Shown: one piece after another, positions 21,064 to 32,655 of the stretch
How positions within the stretch are numbered: position 1 is the first letter of the stretch
Layout: each line of letters opens with the position of its first letter
From: Garcia nutans
Lineage: Eukaryota; Streptophyta; Magnoliopsida; Malpighiales; Euphorbiaceae
Reading direction: 5' to 3'
Length of the DNA stretch: 64,000 nucleotides
NCBI GenBank assembly: GCA_947685225.1
Contig: CANTUV010000024.1
Coordinates: forward strand, 52,976,001 to 53,040,000
Made by a program: the position numbers and the translations under genes
The notes under the pieces: generated by a model
What the model saw: only the letters and a program-made list of their open reading frames with translations
Databases searched by the model: none
What the model was told of the DNA's origin: nothing

Positions 21064-23769
21064 TGTAGACCCTTAATTTTTGACCCAATCCGGTCCAATA
21101 TGTTTTATTTAGTCCAAAATGATTTTTGTTGTCTAATTGGTCCAAAATAATTTTTGTTAAATAATTTTTGCTTTAGTATCTAATTTTTATTGATAAAAAA
21201 TAAAAATCAAAAAATAAAAATCAAAAAATAAAAATAAAAATCGGAGTCGGAAAAATAAGCAGCGAAAAAACAGTCGCACGGGCCCGTGGGCTATTTTGCC
21301 TGCGGGAAATTCCTGCGGGCGAAATAACTGTTCTATTTCGCTCGCAGGATTTTCCTGCGAGAGAAATAGAATTTCTATTTCGCCCGCATGAAAATCTTGC
21401 CGGCGAAATAGCTCGCCCACAGGAAATTCCAGCGGGCGATGCCCTAGCCCGCCCACTGCCGCAGTTTTTTGCGGCAGTTTTTTTTCGCTAGCGCATTTTT
21501 TCTGCAGCAATTTTTTATGCAGCTCAATTTTTTCGACGCAAAATTTCTGAAACCTAATTTAATTAGGTTTTGGTTTTCTTTTCTTATTTAGATTATTTGC
21601 CGTGATTAATTAGGATTATACATAGAAAGACATCTATAAATAAGGATCTAAGGCAACCAAATTAGATGAGGAAAATTTTTGGCAGTAGCTTGGAAATTGG
21701 AAAACCAAATCCGTGAAGGAAAAGTAATAAATTCAATTCAATTGATTTTTAAAGGAGCAGCATCACGATTTAAGCAATTCAAAGGCAAAAAAGGTTTGTC
21801 TTTGGAGCTTGTTCATCCAAGAAGAATTGTTTTTGGAGGAATCATCAAAAGAAGGTATGTGTTAATTGATTTTCTTTAATTGTTTTTACACAGTAGCTAA
21901 AAACTAGGATTTTTGTGTTTTTCAAAAGTTAAAATCTTAGAACTTTAATTTAGTTTTTCTAAAGCCAAAAAACCTTATTTCGTTAGTTTATCTTCCAAAA
22001 GCCTTAAAATTGTTAATTTTACTTCTTAAAAATCTAAAAACTCTAATTGAACATATTTTTCAACAAATTAAGATTTAAATTCTATTTCTTTTAAAATTTT
22101 AAAGTAGGTTCTATTTCATTCAAAAATCCTTAAGAAACATCTTTTCTACTTATTAAAACTTTAATTTGTTTGTTTAAATTCATATAGCTTCATGAAATTA
22201 TCAAATTCATTTCCAAATTACTAAAAATTAATTCACCACACGTGACCCTAAATTCTAAATCCTAAAATCCAAAATTCAACTTTTAAACCTAAAATAAAGA
22301 ACCCTAATTTTTATGAACCCTAATCCTTTTAAAATATTAAAAACCATAAAACCATAAATAGATTAAACTTACACAGTAGCTTAGAAACGGAATAACCAAA
22401 AATCACAAACGAAAGTATTTTAAAGTGTCTAAAACTCTAGTTTCATGATTTCACCATTCAAACCTTAATTTGTTTAATCAAAGAGTCTTACCAACCTTTT
22501 AAAACATAAAACCCTAATCTATTTTAATTCCATAAAAAGTCACAGTAGCTCTAATTGAATTTTTATTTGCTTTATTCAATTCCATATTTGATTATGCTTA
22601 GATTTATTTCTTATGATTTAACTTATTTAATTTCAATACTTGATTTATTTAATTTATCATGAATGGATGTTTATTTTATATTTTGATTAATAGCTTTGAT
22701 GAATGATTATTTATTTTATCAATTAAATTAGATTTCCAAAAGTTGTAAGAAGTATGTTTCCACTTGGTGGGTACCTCATTAGCAGAAATGGTACTGGATG
22801 GTTCTCGCTGGCTCTCTTAAGTGGGAGGTCAGGGGTTCGATCCAGGGAGGCGACCCCTTGGGGCCAAATAAACAAATCCTGCTGGGTGGGCCGCGAGGGC
22901 TGTCCAGTACTGTAGCGGTCGCTTGCCTCCTGCGGACTCCGTGCCCAGGTGGTGAAAAGGCCGGGCCGTAAGCCACTAGTGGGCCGGGCAGCCGACCTGG
23001 TCGGGGAGGGTCGTTACAGTTAAAAAGGCACCTTTTTAACTGTAACGACCCTCCCCGACCAGGTCGGCTGCCCGGCCCACTAGTGGCTTACGGCCCGGCC
23101 TTTTCACCACCTGGGCACGGAGTCCGCAGGAGGCAAGCGACCGCTACAGTACTGGACAGCCCTCGCGGCCCACCCAGCAGGATTTGTTTATTTGGCCCCA
23201 AGGGGTCGCCTCCCTGGATCGAACCCCTGACCTCCCACTTAAGAGAGCCAGCGAGAACCATATAAATTAATTTGCTTTTCTATTTTAGAACCTATGTAAA
23301 GGGCATGTTTCTACCTTTTGGTGGGTGTCCTATTTAGGCATGTGATGTAAGGACATGTTTCCATCTTCGGATGGGTGTCCATTTATTTGTTTTGCTTAGA
23401 CCTTGCTTTGATTTTAATATATTGATGCTTTCTTTTAATTAATGTGTGTAATATGGATAATATTGTTATATTTAAGAATTTTATAATATTAAGACCTGTA
23501 AAGGAAGCCGGTTCCAATGAACCGGGCGTTGTGGGGGTGCTAGGCCATTTCTCACCTTCTGCACACGTACGCAACTTTTTGAACCCATTAGGGGGTTGCA
23601 GATTCCTTAGGAATCGAGTCATCCACCCCTTTCTTTTTCCCAGCCCGTCCGGATGGCAACTCCATTTTCTCCGAACCTAGGTCTATGTTCTCTAAGGCCC
23701 CAAGCCTAAACAGTGCCGAAGTCGCAAGAACCATTCCACCGGGAGTGGGGGCGAAAATCCCCGCTCACA
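21064..23769 (+). repeat. Tat element 3' LTR
   Basis: Starts TGTAGACCC, ends CTCACA, 2706 bp including a palindromic insertion of about 475 bp at about 22786-23261. The GC-rich part at 21240-21480 contains repeated TATTTCGCCCGC-like and GCGGGAAATTCC-like runs. From 21530 it is nearly the same as the truncated LTR at 7153-8853. The flank after it is CTTAA, which does not match the flank before 5469. Confidence 0.88.
22798..23261. mobile_element. 464-bp near-perfect palindrome: tail-to-tail SINE-like dimer
   Basis: Two 231-bp arms (22798-23028 and 23031-23261) are exact reverse complements as far as I can read, with a 2-bp spacer CA. Each arm begins with a tRNA-like head. GGGGTTCGATCC at about 22833 matches the Pol III box B consensus, and GGTACTGGATGG at 22790-22801 could be box A. 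The arms meet at their AAAAAGG/CCTTTTT ends, so the order is head-tail-tail-head. The sequence is GC-rich, unlike its surroundings. The copy at 8320-8345 shows the site without the insertion; about 10 bp were replaced. The matching reading frames on both strands only reflect the palindrome. Confidence 0.75.
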
Positions 23770-25058
23770 CTTAAGTTTTTCATACATTCATTTGTCAAAC
23801 CATCCATTTCTATTTCATCATATAAATCCAAGTAAAACCCCAACATAAATTAATATTAACATGCATAATACATATATATATGTATACATACTTGAAATTT
23901 ATTGTAATTTACAAAACTCTCATGCTAGTCAACAAAAAATTAGACATATATCCATATATATAACATACTACCCATAAACTTAAACAATAACCATTCAAAA
24001 TAAATATCCCCGCCATGTGAACAGTCTAAAACTCTTTATACATAATATTTCTTAGAAAACCTTTTTGTGATGCAGTTGATTTAGTTCTTTATAGATCTCA
24101 CTCAATAGGTTCTTCTTATCTCATTTGATCTATGCGTCAGAAACAAATCTAACATGCTAAGCAAAGCTTAATGGTGCTTGTGTATTCATAATATGCAAGA
24201 AAATATTAAGAAAGATAACTTTGAATTATCATTCATGAAAATTAATAAAATCATCACTTTGGTACTTAAAAAGAAATTTGATAAATTTGTATATTCGATA
24301 TATTCAACACAAGAAAACTCAATGTTTAATAATTTTAATAAATCAAACACAAGGCATATTATTCACAACATATGCAATTTCTTTTACTTTGTCCATACAC
24401 ACTGAATTTAGACCTTAGATTTGGATAATGGGTTATTGTCGGTAATTTAATGATGAATATAAAAAATATAGCCAAAGGCCCACTATCAAGTGTATTCACT
24501 TTTGGCAAATATGCCTACTATCACCGGTGACACAATGTGTCCACTAATGGCATGAAGTGCCCACTTTCATTGTGGATATCCACCCTCTGGCTAGCCATTC
24601 AACCCTATGCTAGGCCTAAAATTAGTGCGGTTTGGGCACTTTATTACTTATTCATCTCTAATAATGTTTAATTACATATCATGGCAATAAAAAGATACTA
24701 TAATCCTTATCTAGTACTTACAAAATTCCAAGGATTCTTTGCAAACTAACTTGTAGGCATTTTTTGAATTTTAACCTTTAATTTGACAAATTTGCATATT
24801 TTAAAGTAATAATTATGTTATAAAGTTAATTAAACAAGAAAATTATTATAAAGTTTTGCGGTTGAAAAAGAAGAAAATCAGGGTTACATAATTGACATGG
24901 GCATGCCTAAGAAGTCCACACGCCCGTGTGTACCAAAACATTACTGAAAGTAGAGTTACAGAAGCTGAATAATTCACATGGCTGTGTGGATCAAGGCCAC
25001 ATACCCGTGTGGATTTTCCAACATCTGCCAAACTTAAAAGTTCACTTTTTTGTGAGCT
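23770..25058. other. Unassigned AT-rich DNA with short CACACGCCCGTGTG motifs
   Basis: No supported gene. The part at 24890-25020 holds CACACGCCCGTGTG and related half-sites (CACATGG...GTGTGG), resembling the GACACG modules of nearby LTRs. The whole stretch may be an old LTR remnant, but I see no clear ends. The sequence after the Tat element does not continue the LTR stub at 5236-5468. Confidence 0.4.
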
Positions 25059-25413
25059 TTTAACACCTATATACTGTATATAAGTATTATACATATACCT
25101 GTATACATACTGTACGTACACAAAGTATAAGGATGTCACGTTTCAGTAATATTTAAAACCCTTACCTTACTTCCATAACAATAATGCATTTCTAATTAAA
25201 GAACATTTACAAAACCATTATACTTTTATATATATTACATATATATAATTTACATTATCTTTTCCAAAATTCACTTATGAACATATAAGTTTTTATAAAA
25301 ATACAGCATAATGAAATTGTACATGTATGCACCACCTTCTAGTTGGTCTCGAAATACTCATACTCTTCTCGTGGCATAACAGTTTGACTCCCAGATTAAC
25401 CATCTACTCGCCT

Positions 25414-25451
25414 GCGTGATTTACACAATCGCGCTAAGCTCGAAAGCTTAG
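25414..25451 (-). other. Conserved tandem hairpin, variant stem
   Basis: On the minus strand the first stem is CTAAGCT/AGCTTAG with a 4-nt loop. Compared with CTAAGCC/GGCTTAG elsewhere, both sides of one base pair changed. The second stem has CGCGAT against ATCACG, with one mismatch. Confidence 0.6.
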
Positions 25452-26757
25452 TAGTACAAAAAAAATATTATATACATACAATATAGAAATTCATACTCAC
25501 ATACTAACATCATTTATCATCATATTCTTATCATTTTTTCCCATTTTCAATGCACTTTTCATATCTTTTCACTAATTTCATAATTTATATATATCTTTAA
25601 CATTAGTCACAATTCGATGGCTTACCATAATATTCATGAAACAATACAATCAATTTCCACATCCATATATATATTACACATCACATTATATTTCCATAAT
25701 CTCATTTTCATTATCAAGACTTAGCTATGCTCAAGTCTTTTAACAATTAATTTCTCATCGTTTAGCATATTTTCTTAAGCCACGTTCATTTTCAGTAATT
25801 TGCTTATGTATTGATCATATCATTCCATGATCGCCATCATATATCTCATAAAATTATATCTTATTATATTGTTCAATTATTTCACATAGATGCAAACACA
25901 AGCATGGGCCCAAAAGGATCTAATATGCTATTCAAATTTCAGAGTTACTACTCTGGTCCATAATGACACCTTGTGTCTAGCCCCATAGGCAATATATCCA
26001 TGGATAATCCAACTAGATGTGATCTTACGACCTAGTCTTTTCACTCAGTTTAGCTTCAAGGATTTGTTTTTGAGTCTTACGACCTGGTCTTTTCACCCCA
26101 AAACTTCATGTTTATCTGCTGGACCTAGCTTACGACCTGATTTTTTCACTACCCCAACATTTAGATCTTAGGCAATTCATAGGCATGCCACCAAGCTCAA
26201 AACTCTAAAAATTGAATAACATACTAGGCACACAATTTATTCGTATTTCACATTATCAAATCCTTTCATAATTCCATTCTCAAATACTTTCTTATTTTCT
26301 CATTTTTCTCTTTTATATCAATATCAATTTGTTACATTATGTTTTCACATATCTAATCACATTATTCCACATTTCTTTTCAATTACAACACATTACTTTG
26401 ATACATCAACATAATTCACATTATGCATATCATAGCATATTTCTCATTCATCAACAATATATTAAATAACTTAACACATTTTTCCAGCCAAATGTGTTAA
26501 GTTCCAATGTCATATAAATGTATGCAATCATTCAAAGTTTGAACTTACCATATGAAACATTCCAAAATAAGCTTTTAAACTTCCTCTAACCTTCTCTTCC
26601 AAGTTGCCTTTCAACACTAAGGTTGGGAAAACTACTCTCTCTCAATGCCTATACCAAATGTGATCATAAACAACCATTTAGTATCACATTCTAAGGCATT
26701 CTTAACATTCAAATCATTTAAATTGGAATTACATATGAAAAACAACAAAAAGAGTTC

Positions 26758-27062
26758 TCAAGTGACACGCCCAACAACACGGGCGTGTTAATGACCGTGT
26801 CATTAACTCATATAGAAGTATTGACACGTCCAATGACATGGGGGTGCCACTGCCTGTGTCATTCATTCTACCTTATAGAAACATTGACATGCCCAACAAC
26901 ACGGGCATGTTCATGGCCATGTCAATTATCTTATCTCACAGTAGCCACGACACGTCCAGAGAAATTGCTGTGTTAATGGCCATGTCTTCAACGTTAAACT
27001 CAACACCGTTGACACGCCTAATGACATGGCCGTGCCACTGGCCGTGTCAGGCAAAAGTTTTG
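26758..27062 (-). repeat. GACACG/CGTGTC repeat module
   Basis: Five facing half-site pairs such as GACACGCCC...GGGCGTGTT and GACACGTCC...GTGTC. It closes with GTGTCAGGCAAAAG, which corresponds to the module start in the other LTR copies. It is sense with respect to its LTR. Confidence 0.82.
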
Positions 27063-28025
27063 CATTTCAAATTCTAAACCATATGAACACAATCATTCCA
27101 AAATCATACTACAACACCCTTACTCATCATCTTAGTTTATATTCATAATTCACCCATCAATTCAACATTTTTATAACTCCAACATATCATAATAATAATC
27201 ATTATATAATTCATTTATACAATCATCCATGTATCAATTTACTCAATTCCCAACTCATTTATACTGAATCCTTACTCTTCAATTTCAACTACTCATCATC
27301 ATCCTCACAAATTATCATATTTTCATCATCTAAGCACCAATTCAATATGCATATATACTTTAATATTTCATTATCATCATAATATTCAATTAATCATCAC
27401 TTCCTCTCACTAACCATATCACATATAAACTCAAAATCTTTAAAAATCAACTCAAAGAAAAGAGCACTTACTTGAATTCTTTTGCCAAATCTTCAATATC
27501 CACCTTCAATTCTCTTTAGACTCTTATTAATTTGGTGCATATATGAACAAAGTCAAACTCTTCTCTCTCCCTCTCTATTCACATGTTCCAAAGAGGAAGA
27601 AGAAGAAAGAAAGAAAGAAAGAGAAAGATCTATTCTTAAAATTTCATCCTTATCTTTTATATATATAATAATAATATAATTATTTCCACCACTAAAATTC
27701 CCACCAATAATATTCCTCCTTCATTTGACTTTCATTTCTCCTTTCTCTTGTCATTATTATCACTATTATCATTATTATTATTAATTAATTATTCACAATT
27801 TACTTTTCCTACTCCAATATATATATGTATATATGGTGTATATGTTAATATATGTATATGTCTTATATATTGTATTTATATTTCGCATATATTTCAAATA
27901 CAATATATATATATATATAACATCTTTCTTACACATCTATCTTTTATTATATTTTCTTTACCTATTTTACCAACATACTTCCTCATAACTACTATTTTAA
28001 AGTACATAAAAATCGGGATATTACA

Positions 28026-28968
28026 CAAAGTTGTTCCATCTTGCATTTTAAGTCAAAACAACCTAGACACATTTAACAACCATGATAAAAATGAACCAAA
28101 AACCAAACTTTCAAATCAAAAGAATCTAAATCAAACACTTTGCTCAATCCTCAATTAATTAAATTTTTAGTAATAAATTTAGTTATCAACACTCCATAAC
28201 CATCACTCTTTAACCAAGAACAATATCATCACACTTACTTCTTACAAAATTGAAGTAAAATTCATCTAGAGGTTCTTCAATCTTTCCTTGCACAACATAT
28301 CATTTATTCAATTCTTTAGCAAAAAAAAAACTCAATTAAAATGATCCAATTACCTAACTCAATCATTAAAATTCAAAGAAAACTAACTAATTGGAAATAA
28401 CCCATACACAAGCACATACCTCTTTCAAGAACTCTTCTCTTTCTCTTTTCTCTATACCCCTTTTGACTTTTAATGATAATCCTATTGATTCTTCTCATAA
28501 ACTAGTGTATTCCTATGAAAATTTGGAGTTATAATTAAAGATCTTCATGTTTGATGTATGGCAATGGAAGAAGATAGAAGAAAAGATAGAGATGGTGATG
28601 ATGAAGAGGTGTTTGGCATGAAGATGGTAGGAGAAGGGTGGAGAAATTTCTAGTTTCTCCTATATATAGTATCTAGGGTTTTGGTTGGATAAGGTGTGCC
28701 TATTATAGCTTTGCTACACTCACTTCTTTAAATTTAATTCTAATCATAAGTTGAATTCTGTAAAACTATAAAAATAATTTCTTTAGTTAATTTAAAGTCC
28801 TACAATTTTTATTTCATAGTCTAATGCGTAAAAATTCACTTCTAGTGTTAAGGGCATTTTCATATATTTCTATCACTTATTTCAATTACCCAAGTCACTT
28901 TCATCACTATACACAATACATTATCAATGGTTAATAGAAAATTACTATTTAAAATTTCAAAAATTACA
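28026..28968 (-). mobile_element. 3' LTR remnant of chromovirus C
   Basis: Non-coding AT-rich sequence ending AAAATTACA at 28968, directly followed by a C-rich run (28969-28980) that is the polypurine tract on the minus strand. It is therefore the first part of C's 3' LTR. The rest is replaced by or continues into the LTR at 25059-28025. I could not decide which. Confidence 0.55.
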
Positions 28969-31900
28969 AATCTCCCCCTCTTAAGAAATTTCATCCTCGA
29001 AATTTACTTGTCTCAAACATTTGAAATAATTGAGGATATTGTTGTCTCATCATTGCCTCACTTTCCCATGTGGCTTTCTCAGTCGAATGATTCCACCATA
29101 ATACTTTTACTAAAGGAATACATTTATTTCATAACTCCTTTATCTCACGAGCCAAAATAGCAATTGCTTATTCTTCATAACTCAAATCTGGCTGGACTTC
29201 AATAGGCTCTGCGTGTATCACATACGAATGATCCAATCTATATCTTTTAAGAATCAACGCAAGGAATACATTATGAATCTTTGCTTATTTTGAAGGTAAA
29301 GTTGGTCGATAGGCTACTGGACCCACACGCTCAAGTACTTCATATGGTCGAATAAACCTAGGACTTAGTTTCCCTCTCTTTCTAAAATGGAGAACTTTCT
29401 TACATGGAGATACTTTTAAGAATACCTTATCTCCCACATTGTACTTAATATCTTGTCACTTCAAGTTTCCATTGCAACCTCCAACCGATTCTTTATAATC
29501 TTTACTTTATCCTCAGTTTGCCTAATAAGATCAGGACCCACAAGCTTGATCACACTTAATCCTGTCCATCAAAGTGAAGTTCTACATTTTCTTCCATATA
29601 GTTCTTCATATGGTGTCATGTCGATACTCGTCTGGTAACCGTTATTATAAGCAAATTACACTAAAGGCAAATTTTTATCCCAACAACTTTCAAACTCATT
29701 TATACAACTTCTTAGCATATCTTCAACCTGTATCACCCTTTCTTATTGACCATTGGTCTGGGGATGAAATGTAGTACTGAAATGAAGTTGAGTACCCAAC
29801 ACTTTTTGAAAACTTTCCCAAAATCTCAAAGTAAAGCATGGATTTTGATATGAAATAACAGACATCGACACTCCATGAAGCCTAACTATCTCATTAATAT
29901 ACAATTCAGCAAGTTTGTTCAAAGAGTAGTCAGTCTGTATTCAAAGAAATTGAGTTGATTTAGTTAGTCTATCAATAATCACCCATATTGCATTATGTTT
30001 CCTCTGGGTGTTTGGAAAACCAGTCAAAAAATCCATGGTGACTCTATCCCACTTCCACTTTGGTATTGAGATGGGTTGTAGCAGACCCGATGGAACTTGG
30101 TGTTGTGCTTCGACTTACTGGCATATCAAACATCGAGTAACTTATTCAGTGATATCCTTTTTCATGCCAGGCCACCAATAAAAAGGATTTAAACCTTGAA
30201 ACATCTTATTACTTGCGGGATGCATAGTATAAGTAGTTTTGTGAGCTTCATTAAAAATATTCTCCTTTAGTTTCTTAACATCCAGAACACACAATCGACC
30301 TCTATAATGCAAACTATCATCTTCTAGAAGAACATAATCTGACTTTTCACCCTTGTCCACTTGTTCCATCACTTCTAATAGCTTTTGACTTTGTTTCTTA
30401 GATTCTATAATTTTCTGGCCTAAATATGGTTCTACTCTTAATTCTGCTATTATAACATACTATATCATTTTATTTAATTAATACACACACATATATTTAT
30501 ATAATTTATATCTATAACATACCTGCTAAAGTCTTTTGGCATAGTGAATTAGCTACCACATTAGCTTTCCCAGGATGGTAGTCGATGATATAATCATAAT
30601 CTTTGATTAGTTCCAACCATCTTCTTCGCCTTAAGTTGAGCTCTTTTTGTGTTGGCAAATATTTCAAACTTTTATGATCAGCAAAGATATAACACCTTTC
30701 ACCATACAGATAATACTGCCAAATTTTTAGAGCAAACACAATTGCTTCCAGTTCTAAATCATGTGTGGGATGATTTAGTTCATGAATTTTCAATTTCCTA
30801 GAAGCATAAGCAATTAATTTACCTTTTTGCATCAATACACAACCAAGTCCTTGATGAGAGGCATCACTATAAATCACATAGTCTTTATCTGGAGTCGGTT
30901 GTGTCAAAATTAGTGTTTCTGTCAATATATTTTTCAATTGCTCAAGATTAAATTGAAATTGATCATCCCACTCAAATTTATTTTCTTTTCTAAAATGTTT
31001 AATCAAAGGAAGTGCTATTTTTGAGAACCCTTGCACAAATCTTCTATTGTATCCAGCTAAACCAAGAAAACTTCGAACTTCTGTTACATTCTTTGATGGC
31101 TACCAATTCAAAATAATCTCAATTTTACTAGGATCTACATGGATAACCTCAGATGATACCATGTGTCCTACGAATGTCACTTCTATCATCCATAAATCAC
31201 ATTTTGACAACTTAGCATACAATTAATTCTCTCTCAATGTTTGTAGCACCACTCTCAATTATTTATCATGATCCTCTCTATTCTTGGAACAAACTAGTAT
31301 ATCATCAATAAAAACAACTATAGACTGATCTAAATAAGGTTTAAAGACTCAATTCATCAAGTCTATGAAAGTTGCTGCAACATTAGTACAGCCAAATGGC
31401 ATAACAAGAAATTCATAATTTCCGTATCGCATTCTAAAAGCTATTTGTGGAACATCAACTTCCTTAACTTTCATCTGATAGTAACCTAATTTAGGATCAA
31501 TCTTGGAGAAAACACCTGCTCCCTTCAACAGGTCAAACCAATCATCTATCTGAGGTAACGGATATTTATTCTTAACCATCACCTTATTCAATTACTGATA
31601 ATCTATATACAATCTTAGGGTACCATCTTTCTTCTTCACTAACAAAACTGGTGCGCCCGAAGGTGACACATTAGTTCTTATGAATCTTTTATCAAGCAAT
31701 TCTTGGAGTTGCAACTTTAACTCCTTTAGTTTCGGAGGTGCCATTTTATAAGGTGGAATAGATATTGGTATTGTACCTGGAATTACATCAATAGCAAATT
31801 CTACTTCCCTTTTTGGTGGTGCCCCTAGTAACTCTTCTAGGAAGACATCTAGAAATTCAAACACTGTGTGTATGTCTTCCAAAGTTTTGCTTAAATGTTG

Positions 31901-32655
31901 AGCATCAATAACATAAGCAAGATAAGCCTCACATTTCTTCTTAACTAACATTTTAGCTTTGGCAGCTGAGATCAAATTAGAAGGATAGAATTGTTTCTCT
32001 CCTCGAACAACAATTTCATCATGTCCTAGAATCATAAAGGTCTTAAATTTACTATGACAATCTATAATTGCTTGATGTTGGAATAACCAATCCATTCCGT
32101 AAATTACATCAAAATCATGGAATGGCAGTTCAATTAAATCAGCAGAATGTTCTACATCATGAATTCTAATTGGACAATTATGTTATATTTTATTTACTCT
32201 CACACTATGGCCTAAGGGATTGGTAACCTCTATCTCAAAGTCAAGTTTATCAGCATGCATATTCTTCCTTAAGGATATAGTTGTGCATATATAAGAATGT
32301 GTAGAACCAGGATCTAACAATGCATATACATCAAAACCAAGTAAAAGGGATTTACCAACTACTACATCTGTAGCATCCTGAGAATCCACTGCTCTCATAG
32401 CATAAGTTCTGGCTAGCACACTACCTCGAGTCTGAGGTCTATCCAATGTTTTAGATCCTCTCCATTGACTAGTGCTGGGTCGACTACCTCACCCTGATCT
32501 ATGGCCTATTTGAGACCTCTGTACTAAACTCTGCCCTTCAGCAACATTAGATTCTTTTATCATGGGACAATCTCTAATTTTATGCTATTTAGAACCACGT
32601 TTCAAACAAGCTGCACTTCGATACCAACAATCATCACTTGCATGTCTGTTGCCAC
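28969..32655 (-). pseudogene. Decayed chromovirus C polyprotein (gag end to chromodomain)
   Basis: On the minus strand, from right to left: a gag end with a CCHC knuckle (32580-32655); protease ALLDPGSTHSYI (32183-32446); RT with KDGTLRLYIDYQ, VMPFG and FIDDILV (31230-32095); RNase H with YVIYSDASHQGLGC (30512-31036); integrase zinc domain and core (29560-30372), with SIPKWKW and FHPQTNGQ recognisable; and a chromodomain-like end with VKVLW and ATWE near 29030. The protease-to-RNase-H pieces all lie in one frame and are split only by stops. A short extra segment at about 30373-30511 shifts the integrase frame. It resembles E throughout but is much older. The gag is interrupted by a solo LTR at 32656-35192 and continues at 35193-35252. 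Confidence 0.85.

Larger units (their letters stand above)
5469..23769 (+). mobile_element. Composite Tat-lineage Ty3/gypsy element B
   Basis: Order: LTR (5469-6815), leader (6816-7152), 5'-truncated LTR (7153-8853), leader (8854-9364), gag-PR-RT-RH-aRH-INT polyprotein remnant (9365-15325), antisense ORFs, minisatellite, polypurine tract, 3' LTR (21064-23769). The second RNase H domain, the AGCAGGGGGCAAAC polypurine tract and the large region 3' of pol are typical of the Tat/Ogre/Retand lineage. The flanks do not match (GATAG on the left, CTTAA on the right). The outer LTRs therefore probably come from different insertions joined by recombination. It is non-functional because of 11 premature stops. 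Confidence 0.85.
25059..28025 (-). mobile_element. Isolated chromovirus LTR, inverted
   Basis: Read on the minus strand it starts TGTAATATCCCGATTTTTATG at 28025. It carries the family landmarks in order: GACACG module (26758-27062), CAGAGTT block (about 25905-26230), tandem hairpin (25414-25451), and an end near 25059 close to TAACACCTATATAC. No polypurine tract or coding region adjoins it, so it is probably a solo LTR. The flanks GAGCT and CAAAG do not match, so the left limit or the history is uncertain. The 2.97-kb length includes AT-rich expansions such as 27800-27925. Confidence 0.7.

Noticed and set aside
22820..22850. tRNA gene at the GGTTCGATCC motif
   Set aside because: Only a box-B-like motif is convincing. 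No cloverleaf with acceptor and anticodon stems can be built, and the sequence continues as a SINE-like body.
22779..23265. Two identical reading frames of 60-65 codons on opposite strands
   Set aside because: They are the same sequence read from both arms of the palindrome, with no known domain. They reflect the inverted SINE-like repeat.
27800..27930. AT-rich runs as matrix attachment or origin sites
   Set aside because: TA-repeat runs are common throughout these LTRs. Composition alone does not support a functional call.
25118..28030. CAAAG as target duplication for the LTR at 25059-28025
   Set aside because: CAAAG follows the right end and also occurs at about 25120, but that copy lies inside the LTR by alignment with other LTR starts. 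The match is probably chance.
30373..30511. Intron in the pol gene of C
   Set aside because: The segment is AT-rich and shifts the frame, but the relative E has no intron there and the edges show no convincing splice pair. A small insertion is more likely.
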